From Vreelandella zhuhanensis (lineage in GTDB: Bacteria; Pseudomonadota; Gammaproteobacteria; Pseudomonadales; Halomonadaceae): a stretch of DNA of 64,000 nucleotides. The position numbers were made by a program, and so were the translations under genes. This document shows, one piece after another, positions 25,977 to 34,385 of the stretch. Location of the stretch: the NCBI RefSeq assembly GCF_009793355.1, contig NZ_WTKP01000001.1, forward strand, positions 372,001 through 436,000, read 5' to 3'. A model generated the notes under the pieces. That model was given only the letters and a program-made list of their open reading frames with translations. It did no database searches and was not told where the DNA came from. Positions within the stretch are counted from its first letter, which is position 1; every line of letters begins with the position of its first letter.

Positions 25977-26924
25977 TTAGATCCAGCCAAGCAGGCTCAA
26001 TCCGAAAATCCCCAAGGTAACCGTGAGACTGGCCATCAAGGTGGTGAGCGCAATGATGTTGGCCGCAAGCGCTGAATTGCCCCCCATCGCTTTCACCATC
26101 ACGAAGCTTGCCGCTGCCGTCGGGCTGGCAAAGAACAGGAACAACAGCCCTAACTCGCGCCCCGAAAAGCCATACAGCCGGGCGGCGATGGTGGCCACTA
26201 TCGGCAGCACCAGCATCTTCATGCCGGCGGCGCTGAACGCCACTGCCTGGCCTTTGCGCACCTCTCTAACCGAGAGCGTGGCACCGATACAAATCAGTGC
26301 CAGCGGTAGCGTCAGGGAAGCAAAATAATCGCCGGAGGTCATCAGCCAACTAGGCAATGGAATTTCCCAGGCGGTAAAGGGAAGCGCCACCAGCACTGCC
26401 AGAATCAAGGGATTTTTCACCAGGCTATATGACAGGCTGCGCCAATTCGTGGACTGCTCAGGCTGGTAACTGGAAAGCACGATTACCGAGAGAATGTTAA
26501 ACATCAAAATCACCACTCCCAAGAGCAAGCTACCTGTCGAAAGCCCATAGTTGCCATACATGCCCGCCGCTAGCGCCAGCCCCACCACGCCGCAATTTCC
26601 ACGAAATGCGCCTTGCACATAGACGCCTCTGTCAGCCGCGGGCACTCGATAATGCGCCCAACCCCAACTCAGCAGGAACTGGCCTAGCGTGGCAAAAGCA
26701 AAGAACAGCAACAGCTCCACATCCAGAGCCACCTGAAGGTCCGCCTTTATCAGGCTCAGAAAAATTAGTGCCGGCAATGTTCCCTTGAATACCAAGGTCG
26801 AAGCGGTGGACACAAAGGCGCCATCAATCCAACCTAATTTTTTAAGCCCCAGCCCGATAAACACCATGGCAAATACCGGTAGAGTGATATCCAAAGTACG
26901 AGAAAAAAGTTCGACCAGGCTCAT
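25977..26924 (-). CDS. AEC (auxin efflux carrier) family transporter
   Basis: A 315-residue membrane protein with ten or so hydrophobic segments in the two halves typical of AEC transporters: FIGLGLKKLGWIDGAFVS near the N terminus, GNCGVVGLALAAGMYGN around residue 105, and the conserved FFASPTAAASFVMVKAMGG near 270. Members export or import malonate and other organic acids. The ATG at 26924 is preferred over the upstream TTG. Substrate is unknown. Confidence 0.87.
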   Translation of the reverse strand: MSLVELFSRTLDITLPVFAMVFIGLGLKKLGWIDGAFVSTASTLVFKGTLPALIFLSLIKADLQVALDVELLLFFAFATLGQFLLSWGWAHYRVPAADRGVYVQGAFRGNCGVVGLALAAGMYGNYGLSTGSLLLGVVILMFNILSVIVLSSYQPEQSTNWRSLSYSLVKNPLILAVLVALPFTAWEIPLPSWLMTSGDYFASLTLPLALICIGATLSVREVRKGQAVAFSAAGMKMLVLPIVATIAARLYGFSGRELGLLFLFFASPTAAASFVMVKAMGGNSALAANIIALTTLMASLTVTLGIFGLSLLGWI

Positions 26925-26942
26925 CAATAAGCTCTCGCGCAA

Positions 26943-27666
26943 GTAAGCAAAATGCCATACTCTACCGTTCGCTCAGCTTTGTCGACAGGCTAGACAGTAC
27001 CTGCAACTTAATGGAAAGTAGGCAAAAACATGCACGCTACTGCACAGGCTTCGTATGCTCCCGGCATCTTTTCATCCAATGAGCCCCAGCGATTACAGGC
27101 ATTTAATCAAGCCATCGACCACCAGCAAGCTTTCAGCGATACCTACCAAGTGAATGCACCCACGAATCATGCGGCGCGTTTATCTGCACCGCAAGATGAC
27201 AGCGGCGGTTGATAACCAGCGTGGGAGATTTCACCGTGCCAAGAAAATGGCGCTGGCGCACCGCCTTGATGGCGACGTCGTGCCATAGCCACTCGTTGCT
27301 ATCCCAGAGTTTGAGGCTTGCTGTAGTGAAGCCATCATCAAACTTGGCCAGTTGCCCGCGATACATCACTGGATAACAGCCCGCGACCGGGTTAAAGCGT
27401 GGCGGCTTGGCATCGCGCCGCTTGCGGTCACCCGACTGCCAGCCTTGGCGAACGCTATCAGCCTGCCCTTCACCATCGAAGGCCAGCGGCTGAAAGTCAC
27501 CACGAGTAGCGATATCACTCATTATCCGCAAGACAGTGCCGACCCTAACACCTTGATTCGCTGGCAACATCTTGAACGTGGCTTACTTCCTCCCCACTTG
27601 TTATTCCTGGAAATCCTCGAATCCGCCACGCTGCAAGCCGAACATTGATGATGAGCTGGGCATTAC
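26943..27666. pseudogene. Degenerate patch: remnants of coding sequence, possibly a transposase (OrfB/TnpB-like) fragment
   Basis: About 720 bp between the AEC transporter and the second cassette, without an intact recognisable gene. Short open frames exist on both strands: plus 27030-27212 (60 residues, ends in a stop), plus 27352-27648 (TTG start, 98 residues) and minus 27133-27570 (145 residues). The minus frame contains alternating beta-type stretches (ASLKLWDSNEWLWHDVAI, KSPTLVINRRCHLAVQI) that recall the N-terminal barrel of TnpB-type transposase proteins. This is a weak resemblance. Frame changes and stops suggest decay. Confidence 0.3.
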
Positions 27667-29688
27667 CTAGACCAGCTTGCGCGGTATGCTGACATCCCAG
27701 TTTCGAGAACAGACACGCAGCTCTCCCTCGTAGGCATCCAGCGTGGCATGCACTATAAACTCCTTCGAATTAGAGGTAAGTATCGTCCGGGTGACGGTTC
27801 TAACCTCCCAGTCACCGCGCTTTAATGAACGATCCCAACGTGCCTCCCCCACCACACTGTCGAAGTCGTCGTCTTTCGAACGGTAGCACTCCACTGCTTT
27901 GGTCTGCACTTCAAGACCCGAGTCTTCCAGACGGATGGTCCCATTGTCATTGATCACTTCAAGCGTAGAGGAATCCTCGGCCAAGTCACGATGCACATAC
28001 CAGTTGTGATGGTCGGGCTCGAGACGCTTCGCCGGAATCGTGGGAGCGGCTTCGGCTTCTTCAAAGGCCAGTTGCTTATCCTCCGCCCGTGGCGTTCTTA
28101 CCGGTAATTCCAGAGTGCTATCGCGTTCTATTACCGAAAGACGAACATGTTCGGGGGGTGGCCAGGCAAGCGGCCAATAGGAGGTGGAAACCGATAGACG
28201 CAATCGATGACCGCCCGGAAATACCTGAGCCACATCATTGAACTTGACCCGCACAGTATAATGGCGGCCGGGCTCAAGCGGTGCTGGTGACTCATGGCTT
28301 TCTCGGTGTGTCAGGTTGAGCAAGCCGTAGGTCACGCGCGTGGCCTTGTCATCGGGGGCAACATTGGAAAGGCGCACCGCCACCATGGCCACTGGGCGAT
28401 CCACCGAAAATGCCAGTTCAAATACCGGCGCACCCATGATTTCCAGGTTCTTCTCCAAGGGTGGGCTCTCAAAGATCAAGGCTCCCCCGTCTTCTTCACG
28501 CTGGTCATGGGCCAAATCAGGCCCTGCCGCATACGAGCACCACTTGCCAGCGAATAGCCCACAGCTCAACGGCGACTGTACGGTCAACGCCGCTTTTTCA
28601 TCCGTTCGGGTGCCGTCGAGAGACAATGCTTTTTGTGCCAACGGCAAACGCCAAGTAGTAATATCAGAAGAAGGCCAGCTCGGCTCCATCACCCAGCGAC
28701 CGGGGCGGCAGCTGTAACTGGTGGTGGGTGGAATGCTGTCCTGCATCCAGACCCTGACTGCCGGGTCTTCCTTGACGCCGGTTTCTTCGCCCTTAAGCCA
28801 TTGATCCCACCAGCGCAGGCATTCCTGCAAGAAGCCGATAGCCGGACCGGGCTCGCCCAGATGTGGGTACTTATGGCTCCATGGCCCGATCAACCCTTTG
28901 CATAAGCCAGGCATGTTTGCTACCAGCCGCTTGACGGCATTCGAATAGCCGTCCGCCCAGCCACTCACTGCCAGTACGGGCGTTTCTACCTTCGAAAAGT
29001 CTTCGCAGATAGAGCCATGCTTCCAGAAAGCGTCCCGGTGAGGATGCTTGAGCCAGTTGATCAACCAAGGGTCGTTGCCCTCCAGGCGCTCATGCCACAT
29101 TTCACGCCAGGCATCTCCGACCACCGAGGGGTCGGGAGGCAATGAATTATAGGCGAACATGGTGGATGCCCAGGAAAGGTTATCCCCCAGCAGACAGCCC
29201 CCCATGTAATGCACATCATCGGCATAACGATCATCGGTAGAACAGACGCTGACTACCGCCTTGAGCGCGGAAGGCTGCCGGGCGGCAAGCTGCAAGCCGT
29301 TGAACCCGCCCCAGGAAATGCCGATCATTCCGACACGCCCGGTGCACCAGGGCTGATTTTCCAGCCAGCGAAGGATTTCCTCCCCGTCGAGCAGTTCCTG
29401 CTCCAGGTATTCGTCTTTCAGCAAGCCCCCGGAATCACCGCTGCCCCGTAAGTCGACGCGAATCGAGGCATAGCCGTGCCCGGCAAAATAATGGTGATGC
29501 ATGGCGTCTCGCCGCGCGGATCCGTCGCGCAGGCGATACGGAATATACTCGAGAATCGCCGACACCGGCCGCTCATCGGCGTCTTCCGGTAGCCACAGGC
29601 GCGCATTGAGTTGGACCCCGTCACTCATGGGAATCCATACCGGGTCACGGCACTCAACGCGACGGGGAAAGTCAGTTACCTCTTTCAT
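27667..29688 (-). CDS. CocE/NonD family serine hydrolase, cassette copy 2
   Basis: A 673-residue paralogue of the hydrolase at 12804-14846, with the same order of features: VDLRGSGDSGG, nucleophile elbow GMIGISWGGFNGLQ, CSTDDRYADDVHYMGGCLLG, SGWADGYSNAV, GPWSHKYPHLG and a PepX_C-type C-terminal domain ending RKLV. The identical nucleophile stretch and shared domain ends show duplication rather than independent recruitment. AGGAG is 9 bases before the ATG. It follows the ATP-grasp gene by 14 bp and overlaps no other gene. Confidence 0.86.
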   Translation of the reverse strand: MKEVTDFPRRVECRDPVWIPMSDGVQLNARLWLPEDADERPVSAILEYIPYRLRDGSARRDAMHHHYFAGHGYASIRVDLRGSGDSGGLLKDEYLEQELLDGEEILRWLENQPWCTGRVGMIGISWGGFNGLQLAARQPSALKAVVSVCSTDDRYADDVHYMGGCLLGDNLSWASTMFAYNSLPPDPSVVGDAWREMWHERLEGNDPWLINWLKHPHRDAFWKHGSICEDFSKVETPVLAVSGWADGYSNAVKRLVANMPGLCKGLIGPWSHKYPHLGEPGPAIGFLQECLRWWDQWLKGEETGVKEDPAVRVWMQDSIPPTTSYSCRPGRWVMEPSWPSSDITTWRLPLAQKALSLDGTRTDEKAALTVQSPLSCGLFAGKWCSYAAGPDLAHDQREEDGGALIFESPPLEKNLEIMGAPVFELAFSVDRPVAMVAVRLSNVAPDDKATRVTYGLLNLTHRESHESPAPLEPGRHYTVRVKFNDVAQVFPGGHRLRLSVSTSYWPLAWPPPEHVRLSVIERDSTLELPVRTPRAEDKQLAFEEAEAAPTIPAKRLEPDHHNWYVHRDLAEDSSTLEVINDNGTIRLEDSGLEVQTKAVECYRSKDDDFDSVVGEARWDRSLKRGDWEVRTVTRTILTSNSKEFIVHATLDAYEGELRVCSRNWDVSIPRKLV

Positions 29689-29702
29689 TGAGCTTTCTCC
29701 TG

Positions 29703-30986
29703 CTATAACGGCTCGATATCAAACGTCAACATATCGCGACACTGTTCAATCCGCTCTTCCAGGTCGTCTCGATTCTCGGCGCCGATAAACAGCACCCCAA
29801 GCTCATAAGAATAAGAATCCTGGTGAAAAAGCTCCGACAGGCGCACGCCTTCGCGTACATTGAGAGAGAAAATCGTGCCCGGAAATGCTTGTCTGACCCG
29901 TTCGATTTCCTCTTCCGAGGGTACTCGACGGACAATGCCATCCTCGAAAACCCGCAGCATCTGTTTGGCCGCCAACGGGTAGCGGCCCTCACCGCGAGGC
30001 ATGCGCGGCGTGATGCCTATCCCCAGATCAACCATCACCTGAAAATGCGGTGCACCATCCACTAACTGGAAGATCGCTGCATGCGAGCGCGATAAACGCG
30101 AATTGATCTCCAGGAGCCAGAGCTTGTCATTCTCTTGGTCATGGTAGAATTCAATATTGAAGGGGGCGTTATCGTAACCAATCTGGGTAATCACCCGCCG
30201 GGCATAGTCGATGATCCGTTGCTGGACGTCATCGGGAAGCGCAGAGGGATACTCGTAACGCAGCAACACCGAGCGGTGACCCTTCCGCACAGAATCAATC
30301 ATTCCGGTCACCTGGATCTCGCCATTTTGCACGAAGCCTTCCAAGGTGCATTGCCAGCCAGCGGAGATAATCCCTTCGGCGATACATTGATTCCCCGATA
30401 CCGGCGCGATGTCATCAGGCAAGTCGAGATATTTCATCACCTGATTCAACGGCTTCCCGAAACTTCCGATACCTTTGCGGATGGTGGGTAGCACGGATTC
30501 AAGCTGCTCGGCATTTTCGATCAGAAAGCCGAGGTATGACGAGTGCGCCTTCACGGGCTTTATCCAGAACGGATAGTCAATCTCGATGGTATCGACAGCA
30601 TTTTCATCGAAGGGGTCGACCGCCTGAAACGGCGGCACGCAGTCCGGCACAGCCTTGGACTGCTCAAGACGACTCCAATACTTATGCTCACATTTTAACA
30701 CTGCCTCCAGCGAGGGCCCCGGTAGTCCCAAGTTCTCTCGCAATATCGGGAGTAAGGCGCTGGTAGGAAAATCCCAGTAACCCACGATGGCATCCACCAC
30801 GCCGGAAAAATCTTCCAGCTCCCGCCTGGCATCTGCTACCAGCTGATCGAAATCATATTCGGCGGCATGAGCCACTTCATCCAGTGGCAATAGGCCACGG
30901 AAATGGTAGTCCTCCACATGGCGCAGATTGGGCAATAATTCCTTGCCTAAGTCGTCATATCCCACTACGAAAACATTCCAGGTCAT
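29703..30986 (-). CDS. ATP-grasp carboxylate-amine ligase-like protein, cassette copy 2
   Basis: A 427-residue paralogue of the ATP-grasp protein at 14907-16208. It shares the opening WNVFVVGYDDL, the block LKCEHKYWSRLEQ, the nucleotide loop PFWIKPVKAHSSYLGF, GWQCTLEGFV and the metal-binding FNIEFYHDQENDKLWLLEIN. The glycine-rich loop differs from copy 1 (KAHSSY for KSSGSR), so the two may prefer different substrates. GGAGG precedes the ATG. It is first in an operon with CocE-like copy 2. Confidence 0.83.
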   Translation of the reverse strand: MTWNVFVVGYDDLGKELLPNLRHVEDYHFRGLLPLDEVAHAAEYDFDQLVADARRELEDFSGVVDAIVGYWDFPTSALLPILRENLGLPGPSLEAVLKCEHKYWSRLEQSKAVPDCVPPFQAVDPFDENAVDTIEIDYPFWIKPVKAHSSYLGFLIENAEQLESVLPTIRKGIGSFGKPLNQVMKYLDLPDDIAPVSGNQCIAEGIISAGWQCTLEGFVQNGEIQVTGMIDSVRKGHRSVLLRYEYPSALPDDVQQRIIDYARRVITQIGYDNAPFNIEFYHDQENDKLWLLEINSRLSRSHAAIFQLVDGAPHFQVMVDLGIGITPRMPRGEGRYPLAAKQMLRVFEDGIVRRVPSEEEIERVRQAFPGTIFSLNVREGVRLSELFHQDSYSYELGVLFIGAENRDDLEERIEQCRDMLTFDIEPL

Positions 30987-31153
30987 GTTGCCTCCATACT
31001 GCTGGTAAGCTCAGATAGTTTTTCCGCTTATATTTCTACTTACCTTGTATTTTAAAAGTAGACGGCTTCGCTGTTCTATTCAAAGCAGGAAAAAGTCAGG
31101 CTGGCTAACCTGAGACCGTGAATGGCCCATATCCCAGACAAAGAGGCGATAAG

Positions 31154-32215
31154 ATGAAGCGACTCTTCTCGATACCCGTCGTAATGGTAACGATTACCCT
31201 GGCCGGTTGCTTGTCGCAAATCGCTCGACAACACCCCGGGCCGGGTACCGAGAAGGCGCGCATGGAAAAGCAGCAGGTCATCGCTGAAGATGGCTACCGG
31301 CTCCCCTTGCATCATTGGCCAGATGAAGATCTATCGAATAAGTGGCAAACAGAGAAAAATCGTGCCGGCGAAGCAAAAACACAGCCACGAGCGGTGGTGT
31401 TGGGAATACATGGTTTCAACGATCATGGAGGTAGTTTTTCGATACTCGCCGACGCCTTAACGCCTCATGGGATCGAGGTCTATGCTTACGACCAGCGCGG
31501 CTTCGGCGCTACCCGGCAACGGGGCATCTGGCCCGGACACCGACGCCTGGTTGACGATGCCACGCTGGTTGCCGAGCTGCTACGCAAGCGCCATCCCGAC
31601 GCTCCACTCTACCTGGTCGGTGAGAGCATGGGAGCGGCGGTGACTATTCTGGCACTGAGCCGTGACGATGCTCCGCCGGTGGCGGGTAGCGTCTTGATTG
31701 CTCCGGCGGTTTGGGGGTGGGAGGCAATGCCCTGGTATCAGCGCCTGGGGCTGTGGTTAGGCGTACGCCTATTTCCGTCAATGCGTTTTTCCGGTGACTG
31801 GGTACGCAACTTGGGTATCGAGCCCACCGACGACCCCGAAATCAAGCGCAAGCTGGCTGAAGATCCACTGATACTGCGCCATGCCCGCGTCGATACATTG
31901 CATGGGCTAACCCACACCATGGATAAAGCGCTCAAGCGCGCATCGGACCTACCTCCTCCGGCCCTGATTCTTTACGGTGACGCCGATGACATCATTCCAC
32001 CGCAAGCGATCTGCGCTCTTCTCGCCCAGCTACCGGAGCGAGACGGGTTTCGGATCGCATTTTATCCTGAGGGTTATCATATGCTGACGCGCTACACCCA
32101 GCGCGAGCGTACCGAGATGGATATGCTTGCCTGGTTGCTAAACCCCGAGGCCTCACTGCCCTCTGGCCATGAAGTGACCCAGGACGAAGCCTATCAAGCA
32201 CTATGCGAGAATTGA
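31154..32215 (+). CDS. Alpha/beta hydrolase lipoprotein, monoacylglycerol lipase-like
   Basis: A 353-residue hydrolase with a lipoprotein signal (MKRLFSIPVVMVTITLAGC; lipid attachment probably at Cys19). The hydrolase core has HGFNDHGGSFSIL, AYDQRGFGATRQRG, the nucleophile elbow GESMGAAV and a His in GYHMLTRYTQRE. The pattern with DQRGFG and GESMGG-like elbow matches the Hydrolase_4 (monoacylglycerol lipase) family. The ATG at 31154 gives a proper signal peptide; the earlier reading at 31118 does not. It is likely anchored to a membrane facing the periplasm. It is divergent from the ATP-grasp cassette. Confidence 0.82.
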   Translation: MKRLFSIPVVMVTITLAGCLSQIARQHPGPGTEKARMEKQQVIAEDGYRLPLHHWPDEDLSNKWQTEKNRAGEAKTQPRAVVLGIHGFNDHGGSFSILADALTPHGIEVYAYDQRGFGATRQRGIWPGHRRLVDDATLVAELLRKRHPDAPLYLVGESMGAAVTILALSRDDAPPVAGSVLIAPAVWGWEAMPWYQRLGLWLGVRLFPSMRFSGDWVRNLGIEPTDDPEIKRKLAEDPLILRHARVDTLHGLTHTMDKALKRASDLPPPALILYGDADDIIPPQAICALLAQLPERDGFRIAFYPEGYHMLTRYTQRERTEMDMLAWLLNPEASLPSGHEVTQDEAYQALCEN

Positions 32216-32234
32216 TTAGCGAGTGAATTCGCAT

Positions 32235-32603
32235 TCAACACAAGGCAGCACGCCGCTCAGGGCGGCTGCCCATCTTGCCAAGTCGCGCTTGTAGCTGGGA
32301 AAGCCTGTCCTTCTCGCTTGTCGCGGCGGCCTCCAGAACCGTATGGGCCCAGCCGGGCAGATCGGGGGCTAGGCGGTAATACACCCACTGCCCTTCGCGT
32401 TCATCGAGCAACAGGCCGCAGTTGCGCAACTGCGCAAGATGCCGCGAGACCTTAGGCTGGGACTCCTGCAGCACGTGGGTCATTTCACAGACGCATAGCT
32501 GCTCTTCGTGACGAATCAACAAGGTCAGCATCAAGCGAGTTTCGTCGCTCAGGCATTTAAAAAAACGGAAAGTGGTTACCACGCGGGGATTCTCCTGCCT
32601 CAT
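32235..32603 (-). CDS. arsR: ArsR family arsenite/antimonite-responsive repressor
   Basis: A 122-residue winged-helix repressor with the ArsR-type metal site in QLCVCEM (cysteines about residues 36 and 38) and the recognition helix segment SQPKVSRHLAQLRNCGLL. ArsR leaves DNA when As(III) binds the cysteines. The ATG at 32603 is used rather than the TTG just upstream. It follows an ACR3-like efflux gene by about 90 bp on the same strand, making an arsenite defence pair. No arsenate reductase gene is adjacent. Confidence 0.9.
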   Translation of the reverse strand: MRQENPRVVTTFRFFKCLSDETRLMLTLLIRHEEQLCVCEMTHVLQESQPKVSRHLAQLRNCGLLLDEREGQWVYYRLAPDLPGWAHTVLEAAATSEKDRLSQLQARLGKMGSRPERRAALC

Positions 32604-32693
32604 CAAGGGTCAACAGCCAGAAACGATAATCTACGCGAAGCGGCCACGGCTCGGTAGTCACTTGACCGTTATCTATCGTCAGTCACTTGAAAT

Positions 32694-33674
32694 TTATTTA
32701 CAGGGTTTCGGAAACAGCTTTTTCGGCACCCAATAAAGGTATCCCACCATGCCAAGCAATTCGACCAACGATTGAAACACCACCACGATCACGGTCATTT
32801 CGAACCCCGCAGGCAAGGCCAGGGCGATGGGTAACACCACGAAGGAATTGCGCGTCCCCAAGCTGAACGCCAGCACGCGTCCCTGCGCGACAGGTAAGCG
32901 AAAAAGCCACGCCAAGCCCCTCGCAAGAAACCCGGCTCCCAGCAAGAAGAGGCTGAAAACCAGCGCCAAGCGAGGTAGCTGTGTCGTTGCTTCCAGGACA
33001 GTATTCACCTGCGTCAAGGCGATGATTCCCACCACCGTCCCCAGCAGCGGTACCGGCAGCCACCCCAGCCGTGTCAACCATTTTGCTCGTTCAGCGCTTC
33101 GTTCAGGGTGTCGTCCAGCCGCCGCCCAGCACTGAGTCAGGAACGCCAACCCCAGGGGCACCAGGATCACTAGCGCAAATGCTTGAAAGGTGTCTGCCAG
33201 GGCGAGGTCCAACGCAATATCGCTCCCGACTAACCATCCCAGGTAAAATGGTAGCAACATCAGCTGAAGCAAGAGACTCAAGGGGGCGAAGGCAATCGCA
33301 TGCCGGGTATCCCCGCCGCCCAACTGGCTGAACGTTATGAACCAGTCGGTGCAAGGCACCAGCAACACCAGCCCAACACCCAGGCGCAAGGCGGGGTCGT
33401 CCGGCACCAGCCAAAAAAGTGCCGCAACCACGAATGGCAGGCACACAAAATTGCCCACCAGAGCGGCCGCGAAAAAATTGCGGTCCCTGAAGGCAGCGGC
33501 CAATCGAATCAAGGGGATTTGGCTAAAGGTAATGTAGAGCAAGGCAGCCAGTAACGGCCATAACAAAGCATCAAAAGCGTCAGGCACCTGAAAGACAGCA
33601 CCAAGGGACAGCCCGACGGCAATCGCGAGAAGGTAAACGATAACTTGGTAACGTTCGAGAAGCGCCAGAGGCAT
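32694..33674 (-). CDS. ACR3-type arsenite efflux / bile acid:sodium symporter family protein
   Basis: A 326-residue membrane protein with about ten hydrophobic segments of the bile acid:Na+ symporter superfamily. The segment LVPCTDWFITFSQLGGGD carries the cysteine in the position typical of ACR3 arsenite carriers, and FSLGTRNSFVVLPIALALP matches the conserved C-terminal half. The adjacent arsR supports arsenite export. The ATG at 33674 is used; a GTG lies one codon upstream. Confidence 0.78.
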   Translation of the reverse strand: MPLALLERYQVIVYLLAIAVGLSLGAVFQVPDAFDALLWPLLAALLYITFSQIPLIRLAAAFRDRNFFAAALVGNFVCLPFVVAALFWLVPDDPALRLGVGLVLLVPCTDWFITFSQLGGGDTRHAIAFAPLSLLLQLMLLPFYLGWLVGSDIALDLALADTFQAFALVILVPLGLAFLTQCWAAAGRHPERSAERAKWLTRLGWLPVPLLGTVVGIIALTQVNTVLEATTQLPRLALVFSLFLLGAGFLARGLAWLFRLPVAQGRVLAFSLGTRNSFVVLPIALALPAGFEMTVIVVVFQSLVELLGMVGYLYWVPKKLFPKPCK

Positions 33675-33726
33675 CACATCAGAAAAGCGGGATTAGCCAC
33701 AGAAAGGGACGTACATGTCACGTTGG

Positions 33727-33799
33727 CTCCTCGAGCAGGACTCGAACCTGCGACCCAATGATTAACAGTCATTTGCTCTACCAACTGAGCTATCGAGGA
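33727..33799 (-). tRNA. tRNA-Asn (anticodon GTT), copy 1
   Basis: A 73-nt minus-strand cloverleaf, acceptor TCCTCGA/TCGAGGA, anticodon loop CTGTTAA in the stem AATGA/TCATT, discriminator G and encoded CCA (33724-33726). It lies in the first unit of a 133-bp tandem repeat. Confidence 0.96.
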
Positions 33800-33859
33800 A
33801 TTATGCTGACGTGAACTAGACTTGCTGTTAAGCGACTTGCAGAAAAATGCGGTGCTTGG

Positions 33860-33932
33860 CTCCTCGAGCAGGACTCGAACCTGCGACCCAATGATTAACA
33901 GTCATTTGCTCTACCAACTGAGCTATCGAGGA
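33860..33932 (-). tRNA. tRNA-Asn (anticodon GTT), copy 2
   Basis: Identical in sequence to the copies at 33727 and 33993, with CCA at 33857-33859. Both flanking spacers are also identical to those of its neighbours, indicating recent tandem duplication. Confidence 0.96.
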
Positions 33933-33992
33933 ATTATGCTGACGTGAACTAGACTTGCTGTTAAGCGACTTGCAGAAAAATGCGGTGCTTGG

Positions 33993-34065
33993 CTCCTCGA
34001 GCAGGACTCGAACCTGCGACCCAATGATTAACAGTCATTTGCTCTACCAACTGAGCTATCGAGGA
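33993..34065 (-). tRNA. tRNA-Asn (anticodon GTT), copy 3
   Basis: Identical to copies 1 and 2, with CCA at 33990-33992. The sequence on its 5' side differs from that of the other two, marking the edge of the 133-bp duplication. Confidence 0.96.
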
Positions 34066-34100
34066 ACAATGGAATCCGCATCATGTGCTGTTGAAATTGG

Positions 34101-34173
34101 CTCCCCGAGCAGGACTCGAACCTGCGACCCAATGATTAACAGTCATTTGCTCTACCAACTGAGCTATCGGGGA
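34101..34173 (-). tRNA. tRNA-Asn (anticodon GTT), copy 4
   Basis: Differs from the other copies only in the acceptor stem, where one base pair is changed on both sides (TCCCCGA/TCGGGGA instead of TCCTCGA/TCGAGGA), so pairing is kept. CCA is encoded at 34098-34100. It is the first gene of the array in the direction of transcription and probably the parental copy. Confidence 0.96.
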
Positions 34174-34385
34174 TCTGCCTTAAGCACGGTGCGTAGTATA
34201 CGTATTGTAGCCTGGAGGTCAAGCCTCATTGACCTCGAATGCTGGCCCCCTATCGCCCCTGTCCGTATAATAGCGCATCTCCATATCAGTGGCGAAAAGC
34301 CACCCGAATCCTGGTTGACGGCCTGCTGCCAAAAGCAGGCAAATTCATCACTCGTCCTTTGACGACTCACAGACGACAGGTACCG

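Larger units (their letters stand above)
33727..33992. repeat. 133-bp tandem repeat carrying tRNA-Asn
   Basis: Starts of tRNA copies 1, 2 and 3 are exactly 133 bp apart and the spacer (from ATTATGCTGACG to AAATGCGGTGCT) is the same in both units. The perfect spacer match indicates recent unequal exchange. Confidence 0.9.

Noticed and set aside
33727..34173. Regular repeat block as possible CRISPR
   Set aside because: The repeated unit is a complete tRNA-Asn gene with CCA, and the spacers are identical rather than unique.
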